Assembly: GCF_001642475.1 (NCBI RefSeq)
Contig: NW_019173992.1
Location: 1 to 64,000 of the forward strand
Direction of reading: 5' to 3'
DNA: 64,000 bases
DNA from: Fonsecaea monophora
Taxonomy: Eukaryota > Ascomycota > Eurotiomycetes > Chaetothyriales > Herpotrichiellaceae
Shown here in pieces: positions 23,184-33,915 of the stretch. The notes under the pieces were generated by a model. That model had not been told where the DNA came from. It ran no database searches and saw only the letters and a list, made by a program, of their open reading frames with translations. Position 1 is the stretch's first letter; every line of letters starts with the position of its first letter. Both the position numbers and the translations under genes were made by a program.

Positions 23184-23972
23184 CTAAGGCCCGAATATGA
23201 CATATCGCATCATCCCCAAGGCATTCCCAAGCAATGTCAAGACAGTCCGCGGTGTCGGGTTTTCGAGGATGATTTCCGGGAACCTCTCCTCGGCGAAAAC
23301 AGCATGCAATACTTCCTTGGTCAAGATCCCACCAGTCTGAGCCGTGTTCATCACCCCAACTGCCTGTAACACTCGCACAAACCAGAGATTCAAGGGCAAC
23401 CTTGGAGCTCCTGCAGCCCGACTCTCCTTGTCCCGACGGATGAATGTCTTCGCCAACGATCGCAGAGTGACGGGTCCGCCATCCGCATCATTGATCATGG
23501 CCTGCAGCATATCTGGCTGAAAAGTGTAGTTGTCACCCTGGTGGAAATCAAGCCGAGTGAAGGAGGAGTCGTGCTCGATGACATTGTGGCGGCGTGTGTC
23601 AACCAGGTCGAATGTACCGTCCTTACGCAACAGAGGAGGAAGACTGCTGCAAAGTGAAGCGGCGGCAAGAGGTGACATGTGCAAGGCGGTCTCCAGTGCA
23701 TGTTGGACTTGAGGAATGGTGAGGTTTTTGCCGTCTCGTGGTCTACACTCGAATCAGCACAAGACATTTTCGGGGGAAAAGAAGCAGGACAATGCAACTT
23801 ACAGATACCCCTGGTTCGCCAATGCATTCAGCCCGGGACACGGGCCTCGAGTTTCGATGTCGCCGCGAATGTATCTGTGATCTTCTTCATCGTGGTGGGA
23901 TGTTGCTGTGGACTTGTCGCGGTAGCCTCCCGTGAACGCCGTCTTCGCAATGTTGGTAAGGGTCAAGTGCAT
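23184..23972 (-). CDS. Heme-thiolate peroxidase (chloroperoxidase/UPO family), 2 exons, 242 aa
   Basis: Short-form heme-thiolate peroxygenase (Peroxidase_2 family), which uses a peroxide to oxygenate or halogenate organic substrates. Exons are 23803-23972 and 23184-23742; the 60-nt intron runs gtaagt to gtgtag and the join gives GYL-PRDG as expected. The axial heme Cys is C45 in RGPCPGLNALANQGYLPRDG. The acid-base motif is IEHD near residues 112-115 followed by SSFTRLDF, matching the Glu-His-Asp pattern of short UPOs. The N-terminus MHLTLTNIAKTAFTGGY has no signal peptide, so it is probably intracellular, unlike most studied UPOs. It is transcribed divergently from the alpha-dioxygenase gene across 670 bp, which suggests co-regulation. 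Confidence 0.88.
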
Positions 23973-24642
23973 ACTGGCGATTGAGGTACTGATGCAGATT
24001 ACTCTGGGACTTCAGGTGTGTCTGGATACTGTCACCTCAAAGGATGATGGAAGGCTAACACCCAAATATGATCAGATGAATTGATATTGCTCCTCCACGC
24101 ACATGTCGAAGTCCAGGTTGGCATGTGCAGCCACCCAGCGATTCGACGTGTTGGTTACACAAGCTGAGGATCAGGGTCACAGGAACCAAGAAGAAGCGGA
24201 CTCTGACCAACTCTCGTGTTGTAGCTGGATAAGCTGAAAGGGATTTGCATGCGAGCTGGAGGCCTGGCTGCGCAACCGAACCAGTCAATATTGTAACTTG
24301 TCTGTCGCGGCTTGGCAAATACCTGGTCACCACGCCAGGTGGTACATCAACCCCTTCCCAGGATGAACGCGCTGCAAGGCAAGTCGCAGCTTCAGGCAGC
24401 CGGTCAACCCCAACAAGGCGTCTTGGAGGAAGGAGCGTGGCTGGCTTTGACTGCGTAACAGGGTTGATGGGGATGGGCATGTGCAGGAGTGAGCAGCTGA
24501 AGCCCAGAGCAGGCGCAGCGTCACTTCCACTCATCGGCTCTGGTATCTTTCATCCCTTTTTACATATTCAGACCATCTCCCATCCGATGCAAACGCCTTG
24601 CCCGTCCTTCTCCTTCGAATACCATCAACAGCCCCCGCCAAC
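23973..24642. promoter_or_regulatory. Shared intergenic region of peroxygenase and alpha-dioxygenase
   Basis: 670 bp between divergent ATGs (23972 minus and 24643 plus). No accepted gene lies within it; frames on both strands overlap and look random. It must hold both promoters and may act as a bidirectional control region. No single motif is convincing by eye. Confidence 0.5.
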
Positions 24643-26701
24643 ATGGACGAAGCCGTGAGACCCAGCTATAAGGCCAGCTTTACTGACCGGTTGCTTGTGG
24701 GCATCTTTCACCTCGTCAACAAAATCGTCCCATGGCACAAGCTCCCTAGCTTGGTCGGTGCGCTCAACTTGGACGCTTTGCGTGTCGAGCTTCGCCAGTA
24801 CAACTTACATGATGCCTACCCTTCTGGAACTGCCCAAGGCACTCAATCCACCGTCCCCATGACCGACAAGCGATTCGAAACTGCCCGCAACTCAGAGGGC
24901 AAGTTCAACTCAACTGAAATGCCACTCATGGGATGCGCTGGTATGCGATTAGGGCGCAATTTTCCCAGAGCTTTTTGCCCAAAACCTTACGATGAGGATC
25001 TTTGGAATCCAAACCCGAGGATGGTGAGTTGTCTCATACCGAGTGAACCAGCCGAATCAGCACATTTACGGCATATGGGGCCTTCTTTCTCGTCAGAGGT
25101 ACCATGCTAACATGTTTGTTGCGCCATAATAGTTGAGCGAGCGCTTCATGGCACGAAAATCCTTTATTCCAGCTACCACATTGAACTTACTCGCTGCTGC
25201 GTGGATCCAATTCCAAACTCATGATTGGTTCTTCCATGAAAGTGTAAGTGGCAAAAGCTTTCAGAAGAGGGAGCAATGCTGATATATACAAACATAGAGC
25301 GAGAACAACTACGATATCCCCCTGCCTCATGGAGATGAGTGGCCCCATGGCAAGATGGAGCTGCCACAGACGGAACCAGATCAAATTCTCAGCGAGACCG
25401 ATCGCAGGTGCCCAGGGTACAAGAATGTCAATACGGCGTGGTGGGACAGTTCGCAGATCTATGGCTCGAGTGAGGCCGTGACAGAAACACTGCGAAACAA
25501 ACACAGCGACGGCAAGCTGTTACTCACCAAGGATGGCCGAGCACAGTTCCTGCCGCGTGATGCTGAGAACAACCCGCTGACGGGGTTCAACAACAACTGG
25601 TGGATCGGTATGGAGATGTTGCACACTCTTTTCGCGCTGGAACACAATTCCATCTGCGACATGCTGAGGCGAAACTACCCCGATTGGACTGGCGACCAGA
25701 TCTTTGATAAGGCTCGTCTTGTCAACTGTGCGTTGATGGCCAAGATACACACTGTGGAATGGACTCCGGCCATTCTCGCTCACCCGACGCTCAAGATTGC
25801 CATGAATGCGAATTGGTGGGGTCTCGTCGGCGAGACCTTGACGAAGAAGCTGGGTCGTATTTCAAAGACAAGTGAAGTCATCAGCGGCATCCCAGGCTCC
25901 GGAGTCGATCACTTCGGTGTACCGTATTCCCTCACCGAGGAGTTCGTCTCGGTTTACCGTATGCACTCTCTCATTCCAGACACAATTGCCTTTTTCAATG
26001 CTCGTGACGGTGAACTGAAAAGTTGCAAACGTGTCGAGGACATGCTCTTCCGCGACGCACAGAAACCGCTCGATGGTGACATCACCTTTGCTGACGCCTT
26101 CTACTCGTTCGGCATCAATTATCCTGGCGCAATCACGAACTCGAACTATCCCGACTTCCTCCGCAATCTGACCACGCCTGACGGGCTGCATCGAGACATG
26201 GGTACCGTGGATATCCTTCGAGACCGTGAGCGCGGGGTACCACGATACAACCAATTCCGTCGACTGCTGCACATGCCACCAGTCAAGAACTTTGAGCAGC
26301 TGACTGGAGGCAACAAGGAATTGGCCGCGGCACTCTCCGATGCGTATGGCGGTGACATCGAGTTGGTGGACACGCTGGTGGGGTCGCATAGCGAGCCTGT
26401 GCCGGCGGGCTTCGGATTCAGCGACACTGCATTCCGCATCTTCATCCTCATGGCGTCGCGCCGACTGAAGAGCGATCGCTTCATTGCGGGCCAATGGAAT
26501 GCTGCGACGTATACCAAGGAAGGTTTGAAGTGGGTGCAGGATACTGGTATGAAAGATGTCCTAGGCAGACATTTCCCTGAGCTGAGGAAAGTGCTCGATA
26601 AGAAGAGCATCAAGAATGTCTTTGCGCCCTGGGAGAAGTTGCCCGGGTCCATGTCGTACCAGGGTATTGAGACCAATCCGCCGGCAAAGAAGAAAAAGTA
26701 A
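24643..26701 (+). CDS. Fatty-acid alpha-dioxygenase (animal-peroxidase superfamily), 3 exons, 631 aa
   Basis: Heme enzyme of the cyclooxygenase/peroxidase superfamily, plant alpha-DOX type, adding O2 at C2 of a fatty acid to give a 2-hydroperoxide that decays to a one-carbon-shorter aldehyde. Exons: 24643-25023, 25133-25243 and 25298-26701; phases agree, 632 codons, the usual family length. The distal heme His is in AAAWIQFQTHDWF (H157). The catalytic Tyr and proximal His are in EFVSVYRMHSLIPD (Y384, H387, spacing YxxH as in plant alpha-DOX). TAWWDSSQIYG, MLHTLFALEHNSICDML and KIHTVEWTPAILAH are other family blocks. There is no fused P450 domain, so it is not a Ppo/linoleate diol synthase. 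The C-terminus ends in a basic AKKKK tail. No signal peptide is seen. Confidence 0.92.
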
Positions 26702-28477
26702 AAGAGCAGATTTCGAGAGCTGCGATGAACTGATTGGCCTTGGTGGGAAGTCGTTCGCCAGAAGGAGCAAACCAAAGTGAAGGTTTCGGCCACTGGGACC
26801 TGCTATATCAAGACGATTCATGCTTGACATGCAGATTAGCCTTACAAGGATAGTTGTAGAACTCTACAGCCATGGTCAGGAGCGTCATGCCTCAAACCTC
26901 TAATTCTAAATTGCCGTCAAGCCATCGATATTCTGACAAGTCTTGCTCGAAGACAATGCTATAGTCTAAGCGTAAGAAGGAGACTCAATTTACTCTCTCA
27001 CGAAGAGGCGTTGGACGCTGTTGACCAGTGGTGCAGCGATCGTCGATAGGCAACGCACAAGGCGAGATCTACGGCAAGATAGTCCAGTCAGAATCTCCCA
27101 TATCTCTTGACTTCTGCACGGCTATCTCTCCATTGTTCGGGTATAGGCTGGTCGTGGGGAGGGCTTCCAGCTATCTAGTTGCTGTGTTTAGGATCGGCGC
27201 GTCCAACTTCACTTTAGACTTTACGGCTTGCGGAGTGCTTTCGCAACGGGGACGGGATTGTCAACTTTTGATGAGTTCTCAAGTATCATCTGGGATTTCG
27301 TGTGGAGTATCGGCGCTTTAAGGACGGGTACTGAGTTTGCTAGGAGGTAAGATAAGACTCTGAAGCAAGATACGAGTACCGAGCAGCTCCGGACTTCTGT
27401 CTGTACCTTGTATCTACCTCGTACTGTAGACTAATGCTGCGACCTCTATCGTTTGGCTGGCGGTGATAATGACGTTGGCGCGTCTGGGCTTCGCGTTTCG
27501 CAGTCAGAATTTATCAATGAGGCGCCTGTGGTGCCAAGCTCCCGACCAATGGAGAACCGACATCCAACTTCCTTTTAATCTCCCATCATCTCCACAACCC
27601 ACCGCCATCCATCACCATTCCTCCTTGTCCCCAAACCATTGTCGTTTCTGCTCTCTCAACTGCCATTCTCCTTCAGCCCAATCAATAGTCCCGCCTTGGG
27701 CTCCCAGTGGCTCCTCGTAATCACCTGCCTAAACCAGTGGCTTTCTAGATCTGGCCCAAAATTGGCCCCTTGGACCATCTCTGGGCGCTCGATCACACTG
27801 ATTGGCGCACCCTCGTACCCTCGTCCATGACGCCAACCGTTTGCTGCACAGGGAAAGCCTGACCAAAGGTGTATGAAGATGCCACATGGCCACGCGCCAC
27901 GACCAGGGTTTTTGATTAAACAAACCAAATTGTGCGAATTCGTTGAACGAAACCCAGAGAGAGGGGGAGAAAAAGGACAAGGTGGGCAAAAAACAAACAG
28001 CGATGCTTTATTAAAAAGGCAAATTCTTGTGGAACCTCACAGTCCTTGGAACGGGAAAGATGCATTGAACCTGGATTGCGGAGCTTTCTGGCGACGACTG
28101 TCAGCTCCATCTGCCATATTCCGCGCAAGTTTGTTCCTTCCAGCCTTGTTGAATCCTTCTTGCTTCTCCAGAATGTGATCAAGGCGGCTCCTGCACCATC
28201 TGTTGTTTCCTACGGTGTCTTTGATTCTCTTTGCCGGTTCGTCGTCGTTCAGGTCTGTGGCACTTCACTCCTTTGTGCCTCGGGATCGTCCACTCATTTG
28301 TACCACCTTTTGTGCCTTTTGGTTGTGTCGCTCTATCTCGAAACGTTCTGCAGATATCATTCAGTTTCCGCTCGCCGGTCTTCCGACATTGGAAACCCTT
28401 TGGAATATTGCTCGGGCGCAATCGCCGAAACTCGTCGTCAGACACACACCTGCTTTATCACTGAATCGTCAAGCGTC
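26702..28477. other. Intergenic, 1.8 kb, long leader region of the microprotein gene
   Basis: No gene is accepted. From about 27600 on the plus strand is C/T-rich with several unrelated short frames, which fits promoter plus 5' leader of the gene starting at 28478. Confidence 0.45.
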
Positions 28478-28828
28478 ATGGCGGCAGGTGTTCGAGATCC
28501 AGCATTCTGGCGGCGGTTTTCAATGGCAGTACATTTGGATGAAGAGAAGGGAACCATTTCAGATACCAGGTCAAATTCAACTGCGTCTTCTACTGCGCCT
28601 TTGAGGCATACGTACGTTAGCGGCAGATAGCACGGAGGTTTTGGAGAGGTGAACGGACTAACGACCTTTCGCAGAGATACATGGCTTGAGCGAAATCGGA
28701 AGAAACAACGTCGGACCCGAATGATAGGCTGCTTCATCGCCATCAGCTTTATACTGGCCATCGTGGGCATTGTCCTTGTGTTACTGTGGTGGGCAAAGGT
28801 TGGCCCATTCAAGGACAAGCCGTCCTGA
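28478..28828 (+). CDS. Tail-anchored type microprotein, 2 exons, 95 aa
   Basis: Small membrane protein. Exons are 28478-28611 and 28675-28828; the intron runs gtacgt to tcgcag with a GACTAAC branch region, and the phase matches (HT-DTWLERNRKKQ). N-terminal block: AAGVRDPAFWRRFSMAVHLDEE, then a Ser/Thr-rich linker. A basic stretch (ERNRKKQRRTR) precedes one hydrophobic segment, IGCFIAISFILAIVGIVLVL (residues ~62-84), with only about ten residues after it, giving a likely cytosolic N-terminus and membrane tail. I believe proteins of this layout recur in filamentous fungi as unnamed conserved proteins; the function is unknown to me. Confidence 0.72.
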
Positions 28829-30561
28829 AACCAACAAGGGAGCATGAATCTCTTGAATGCGGGCACCACCAGCAAAGAATCAGACGTACCAGAAGGCCGG
28901 GCGCATGACAACTCAGGTTACCACCGTTGCCCTCGAAACTTGAATATATGTACGAATCATCAACTCCCTCGCTTCTGCCTCGAACGGAAGCCAGGAACTA
29001 GGAGAATAACACAAATCAATCGCTTGGCTTTTGGGATCTCTGGAGAGAGTCATGCATTCAATACAGTCAAATTTATCATCTCGAGGTGGGATCAAGAGGG
29101 ACACGCCTGGACACTGGAGAGGCTAGCATTGAGATGTGACAGCGAAGCGGCTGGGTTTGCTGGAGGTGAGCAGCAGCGGGTTTGGGGGAGCAGTGGGAGC
29201 TGGGCGAATGGAGCAACACGGAAACATGACGACTTAACGACGAACATTGATATCCCGTTACCGGCGGATCGCAGGTTGCATCCGCCGTTGTAAGCTGCTA
29301 GACACAATGACACAATAGAGCAATTGGTAGAATCAAACTATTCCCAGTCCCCACATACATACACACATGTCCACGAACCGAACCATTCGTAGCCTACCAA
29401 ACAACAGACTATATTTCGACCTGCCAATATCGACGTGTGAGGAAGAAAAAGTACAAGCAAGCAGAGATTCTAAGATCGGGTATCACGTAAAAGGCCCATA
29501 AAACTAGAATTAGGAAAAGATGCAATGGAGCGGAAACTGTCTTTTGTCCCATTCTCTTCTCTACCTGAAGAGAAATTCCGCAGTGCTATGCACCAATTTC
29601 ATGTCTCTGGACTGCCAGCCAGGTGCATCCATACAGTACATATAACTACATACATGAAAAAGAGAAGGATCCGCGTAGTTTTTTGACCGATACCTGCATC
29701 TGGACCGAACGACTTCTGCCATGCGGCGATGTTCCCTTTCAAACTCAATACCCCTGCGTATGCTGCGGCACATGCGGCGCACGAAGATAGGGAGTATGGC
29801 GCGGTACGGCACGCACAGCACTTGTTTGGACGATTGCTCTGAAATTCTTTTCGACTCCCTGTCGTACCGCGAGAGGAGTATGATAAATCGGGTCGGACTG
29901 TGTGGTGCCTTCTTGGAGAGTGTTGTATGTGTAAAGGCGTTTTCTGGAGGGTAGTGGTATCGCTAAATTGGCCTTTTCTTTTGCAAAGAGCCGCGGAAGT
30001 CCTGGTTTTCCTTCACCTTCCAGAGCCTGTCATGCAGAACCAGACAACCAAGGCGGGAGGGAGGGTTGTGTGAATGTCCCGAGAATAAACGTGTGAGGTT
30101 GGATCCTGGCGATGGGGGGTTCGTGATATGCATAATGCTGCCCACATGAGATGACACGGCGGAAGACTATGTAGCAAGCCACACGAGGTTGTTCCCGGAC
30201 CGGCAGATCGGCGCTATACCACAACCAAATCTGTCCAGGAGAGTCGGACAAGACCTGGACGTCCTTTTCGACGCATCATCCAGTCCTTTAAATTGGTGTT
30301 GGTCTGAGCCGGTATTTCAGATTCCTCACTCATCATTGGAAGGCTTTTGTTGCTCAATATCCCGCAGCAAAAAGGGCTCTGCGAACAGACTCTTCAGTCA
30401 GGTTGAAAGAAGCGCATGTAACCCTTCGAAAACAGTGATCGCGAAATATGAACCACTCCATCTTCAAGTCTCCCTATCTCCATATATCTGGGAGAAGCGA
30501 CATGCGCCGATAAGACAGCCAAAAGGTTGATCGCGTCTGAAGTCCGTATGCGTCGAGCTGC
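28829..30561. other. Convergent intergenic region, 1.7 kb
   Basis: Lies between the 3' ends of the microprotein (plus) and U2AF35 (minus). Short frames only; none shows protein-family character. Confidence 0.45.
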
Positions 30562-31250
30562 TCAATATCTCTTCCTTGTTGGCTCTGGACTTGGGCTCCT
30601 CGTCACACTTCTCTCATCGCGGCCCCTCATCTTCAGCCACTTTTTCGTACTGAGCTCCAGTTCTCTCTCCAGCTCAGGGCTCGGTTCTTTTCTGTGGATG
30701 AAATTGCAGAAGCCACCCCTGACGCACCCCTCGCCAGAATTCAACCTGCAACATGCTTCCCGGAAATCTGTGACTGGTGACAGCTCGCAGTAGATCGGTC
30801 GCGCTGCGTACCACCTGCTGTTGAGGGCGTCGCAGGCCGCTTGTGCCGAGTCTTCATATTTGAACCGTGCATACACGTTGCCGATCAAGTGGTCATTATT
30901 GTTATCACAGACAACCACCTCCTCAACCTCGCCGTACTTGCACATTTCGCACCAAAAGTCTTCGTAGAAGGCATCAAAGTGATTCTGCAGCTGGGAGGCG
31001 TTCATCTTGTTCTTGGGGTCGTAGGCCGGATTTTGGTAAAGATTGGGAAGAAGGATCGTCTGCGAGTATGAAGGTTTGACATGCTTGCGCGAGCAGCGGT
31101 CGCCGTGTCGACAAGCGCCGATTTTGTAGTAGAAGGAGCAGTTGACCTGTAAGATGTGGTTAGTTCTGGGTTCTCGTAAAACTGGAGACTTTGGGAGGAA
31201 CCTACTTTGTCTTGTTCTGTTCCAAAGATGGAAGCGAGATAGTTTGCCAT
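30562..31250 (-). CDS. U2 snRNP auxiliary factor small subunit (U2AF35), 2 exons, 209 aa
   Basis: Nuclear splicing factor that recognises the 3' splice-site AG together with the large U2AF subunit. Exons are 31206-31250 (MANYLASIFGTEQDK) and 30562-31146; the intron runs gtaggt to cttacag. Domain order: first CCCH zinc finger (VNCSFYYKIGACRHGDRCSRKH, residues ~16-37), an atypical RRM (LQNHFDAFYEDFWCEMCKYG ... GNVYARFKYEDSAQAACDAL), then a second CCCH finger (FREACCRLNSGEGCVRGGFCNFIH, ~145-170). The C-terminus is short and Arg/Ser-poor, ending SPSPEPTRKRY, as in fungal orthologues. Length and order match the family closely. The gene is essential in yeasts that have it. Confidence 0.96.
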
Positions 31251-31672
31251 GGTTGATGTGTTTAATAACGGTTGTGTCTTTGTCGCGATATTATCTTTTG
31301 TCAGTGAAGATGTGGCAATGCGCTGAAGTGGTGACTTAAATGCGGCGTCGAGGAGTATGGCAAAGATAGTTGTAGAAACATGCCATGGCATTGCAGAAAT
31401 AAAGTCGCGTCGGACGACAGTCATGATCACGTGCTTGAAGATCTAGCATGATGCACGTGACTATTATAAATCCGCCACGCCTTCTAGAATTTTCTTGGCG
31501 CCGCCACTTTCAGGGGCTTCCTTGTCGCTTCATCATGACTCTGTACTTTGGTACCTTGTATACTTTCTATCATAATGTCGTTGAGTGTTTCTGCTATCCC
31601 CGGGGCAATGTGCATCTCTCCCGCGCGCAGTTCGACCACATACTCCACGAATCTACATTCTGTCTATGTTTC
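31251..31672. other. Intergenic, U2AF35 promoter and GH31 terminator side
   Basis: 422 bp between two minus-strand genes. No ORF with family character. Confidence 0.45.
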
Positions 31673-33915
31673 TCAGCCGAATACACTCTGAAAGCCCGTG
31701 ATCTGGGCTGACCCTCCAGCACCAGTGGTCTTTACGCTGGCATTTTGAGCTCCGCTTTTTCCATAGAAAACGACTTGTGGAGGACTAGGGATACCCAAGG
31801 CGCCATTCCATTGAACAACGACGGTCCCTGACGTGGATTGCGATGACAGTGTTATGTTCACCACTTCCATTCCGTTGTAGTATGGGAAGCTCGAAGTTGG
31901 ATAGGTGTAGCTGGGGAATACCTCGATTGTGAGGCTAGGTTGCCACTTCTGCGTCCACTTGTTGTTGCCTTGGTAGGTGTCGCCCCGGACGACAATGCTC
32001 CCCTCACGCACGTAAACGGGGTTGTACTCCCACTCCAGGTTGACCGTGGCTGATGAGCCGCCCTGATGGACCGCAGTCTTGTTGTAGTACTCCAGATACG
32101 CACGAGCTGTCCGGTTGCCCACCGAGGACTTGGGGAAATAGACGTCCCGCGTTCCACCTTCCCGGACGATCGGGGCCACGAAAAGGTTGTCGCCAAAGAA
32201 ATAAGCATCAGTGGTATCGTACACCGAGGTGTCGTCTGGAGTTTCCAAGAACAGAGCACGCATGACAGGGATACCGGTCTGCGTCGCCTGGTAGGTGAAG
32301 GACTTGATGTACGGTATGAGCGCATGGTGCTCATTTGCGGTTGCTTTGAGCACTGAGACAAGTCGCGTTGGATATGGAGCATACCACGGGGTATGGTTAG
32401 TGCCGACCATGATTTCATACACCGGCGAATATGACGAAAAATGCATCCAGCGCGCCCACAGCTCAGGCGTAGGTTGGTCCGCAACGAGATTAGGAGAACG
32501 TACATATCCCCCGGTATCGGAAGACCAGGTAGAGAATCCCAGCAACGAGGCTCGAATACCAGAAGCAATGCTGTAGCGGAGGCCAGTGAAGTTTGCATGA
32601 GAGTCGCCGTTCCAAACATTGGTCAGAGAACGCGAACGGTCAACGACTGACCGGGCGAAACTGTAGAACCCGGACTTGCCCCATTTGTTGGCCATTACCG
32701 TTTCGCAGATCTGTTCGAAGAGTCGCATCTGGATATTTTGTTCCCAGACTGATTCATCAGCACACGACAAATGGCAGCCGCCGACTGATCAATTTGCTTA
32801 CCTGGCATCTCCCCTTCCTCACCACGATCAATCTTGAACCCTTTGACTCCGACCGACGGGAAATAAGCCATCTTGTTGAGCACATACTCATACGCGGCAG
32901 GAATGGACAAGTTCAGGGCTGGTCCGAGGAAGAACTCTGGGTTGATACCGGGGAATAGCCATCCACCAGCAACCGACGCATTGTAGAGCTCCGTGTCCAA
33001 GAACGCACGATTAGCCGCCCATACTTGAAAGTCAAAGCCCCAGTTGGACAGATTCGCAATGAATTCTCTGGGTGTAGGGTAGTAGACTGGATCAAAGTCA
33101 AAGTTCCCCCACGAATAGTTCCCTGTGCCATAGGGCCTGTCCGCAAACATGGAGGTGGCATGGATCTGGTTGGCGTAGAGATGATCGATGACATCGTAGT
33201 AATTCTGCTGCGCATTGGACACGGAGCCATGGAAATCTGTCTCGAAATTGTCGGACCAGAAAGTCGGACCATATCCAGCGTCCGGAGGCATGGTGATGCG
33301 TGCCGAGAGTTCCGTATATGTCTCAATAATCGACTTGAAATCTCCCGGAGTGGTTGCCAATATAATGTAGTATGTCAGACTGCTAGTGTTGAAGATGAAC
33401 TGTGCTTGAGCCGGAGTAAATTGAAAGGATCCCATATCTAACGTGTCAGCATAGACTCCGTAGCCAGTACTGCTGTAGAACGCAGGCGCTCGTGCGTTGT
33501 CCCAGTTAACGCCGAGCGCGTTTCCAACGCCTTTGAGATCGAACTCCACGCCATTGTTGGTCAGAGAATTGTTCCAGGGGTACTCCCAAACGCCATAAAA
33601 GCTTTCGTGAGGGCCAGCTGTAAACTGTGCCCCTGTAAACGCGAGGCTAGAGTTGTACTGAATTCTGACAACGTTGGGCTGGACGAGGGACCAATCAATA
33701 AAGCCTCCGCTGTTGGCGACCACACCATCATTGGAAGCAGATACTGCATCTGCTGTGTTGTTTGTATCGCCGCTGAGAATAGCTTTGTTGACCACTGTGA
33801 TACCTTGGTCTGATGTGACGTGCAGAGAGAATGGGTCGGTGCCTGAGATAGAGACAGACACATCAGCTAAGACCAACCCCAAAAGGCCGCAACCCAAGGA
33901 TAGCAACGGCCACAT
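31673..33915 (-). CDS. Secreted glycoside hydrolase family 31 enzyme, 2 exons, 729 aa
   Basis: Retaining alpha-glycosidase of GH31 (alpha-glucosidase/alpha-xylosidase clan). Exons are 32802-33915 and 31673-32748; the short 53-nt intron runs gtaagc to aatcag. A signal peptide is clear: MWPLLSLGCGLLGLVLA, then DVSVS. The catalytic nucleophile is D363 in GFKIDRGEEGEMP, and the acid/base is D420 in NVWNGDSHANFTG. Both are in expected places, but the nucleophile context differs from the common WIDMNE, so the enzyme belongs to a less typical branch. Many NxS/T sites suggest glycosylation. It ends with an Ig-like beta-rich tail (VVFYGKSGAQNASVKTT). It would act outside the cell or in the wall; exact substrate unknown. 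Confidence 0.92.

Noticed and set aside
28046..28477. Upstream extension of the microprotein reading frame
   Set aside because: Composition is not protein-like and the ATG at 28478 starts the recognisable N-terminal block; treated as leader.
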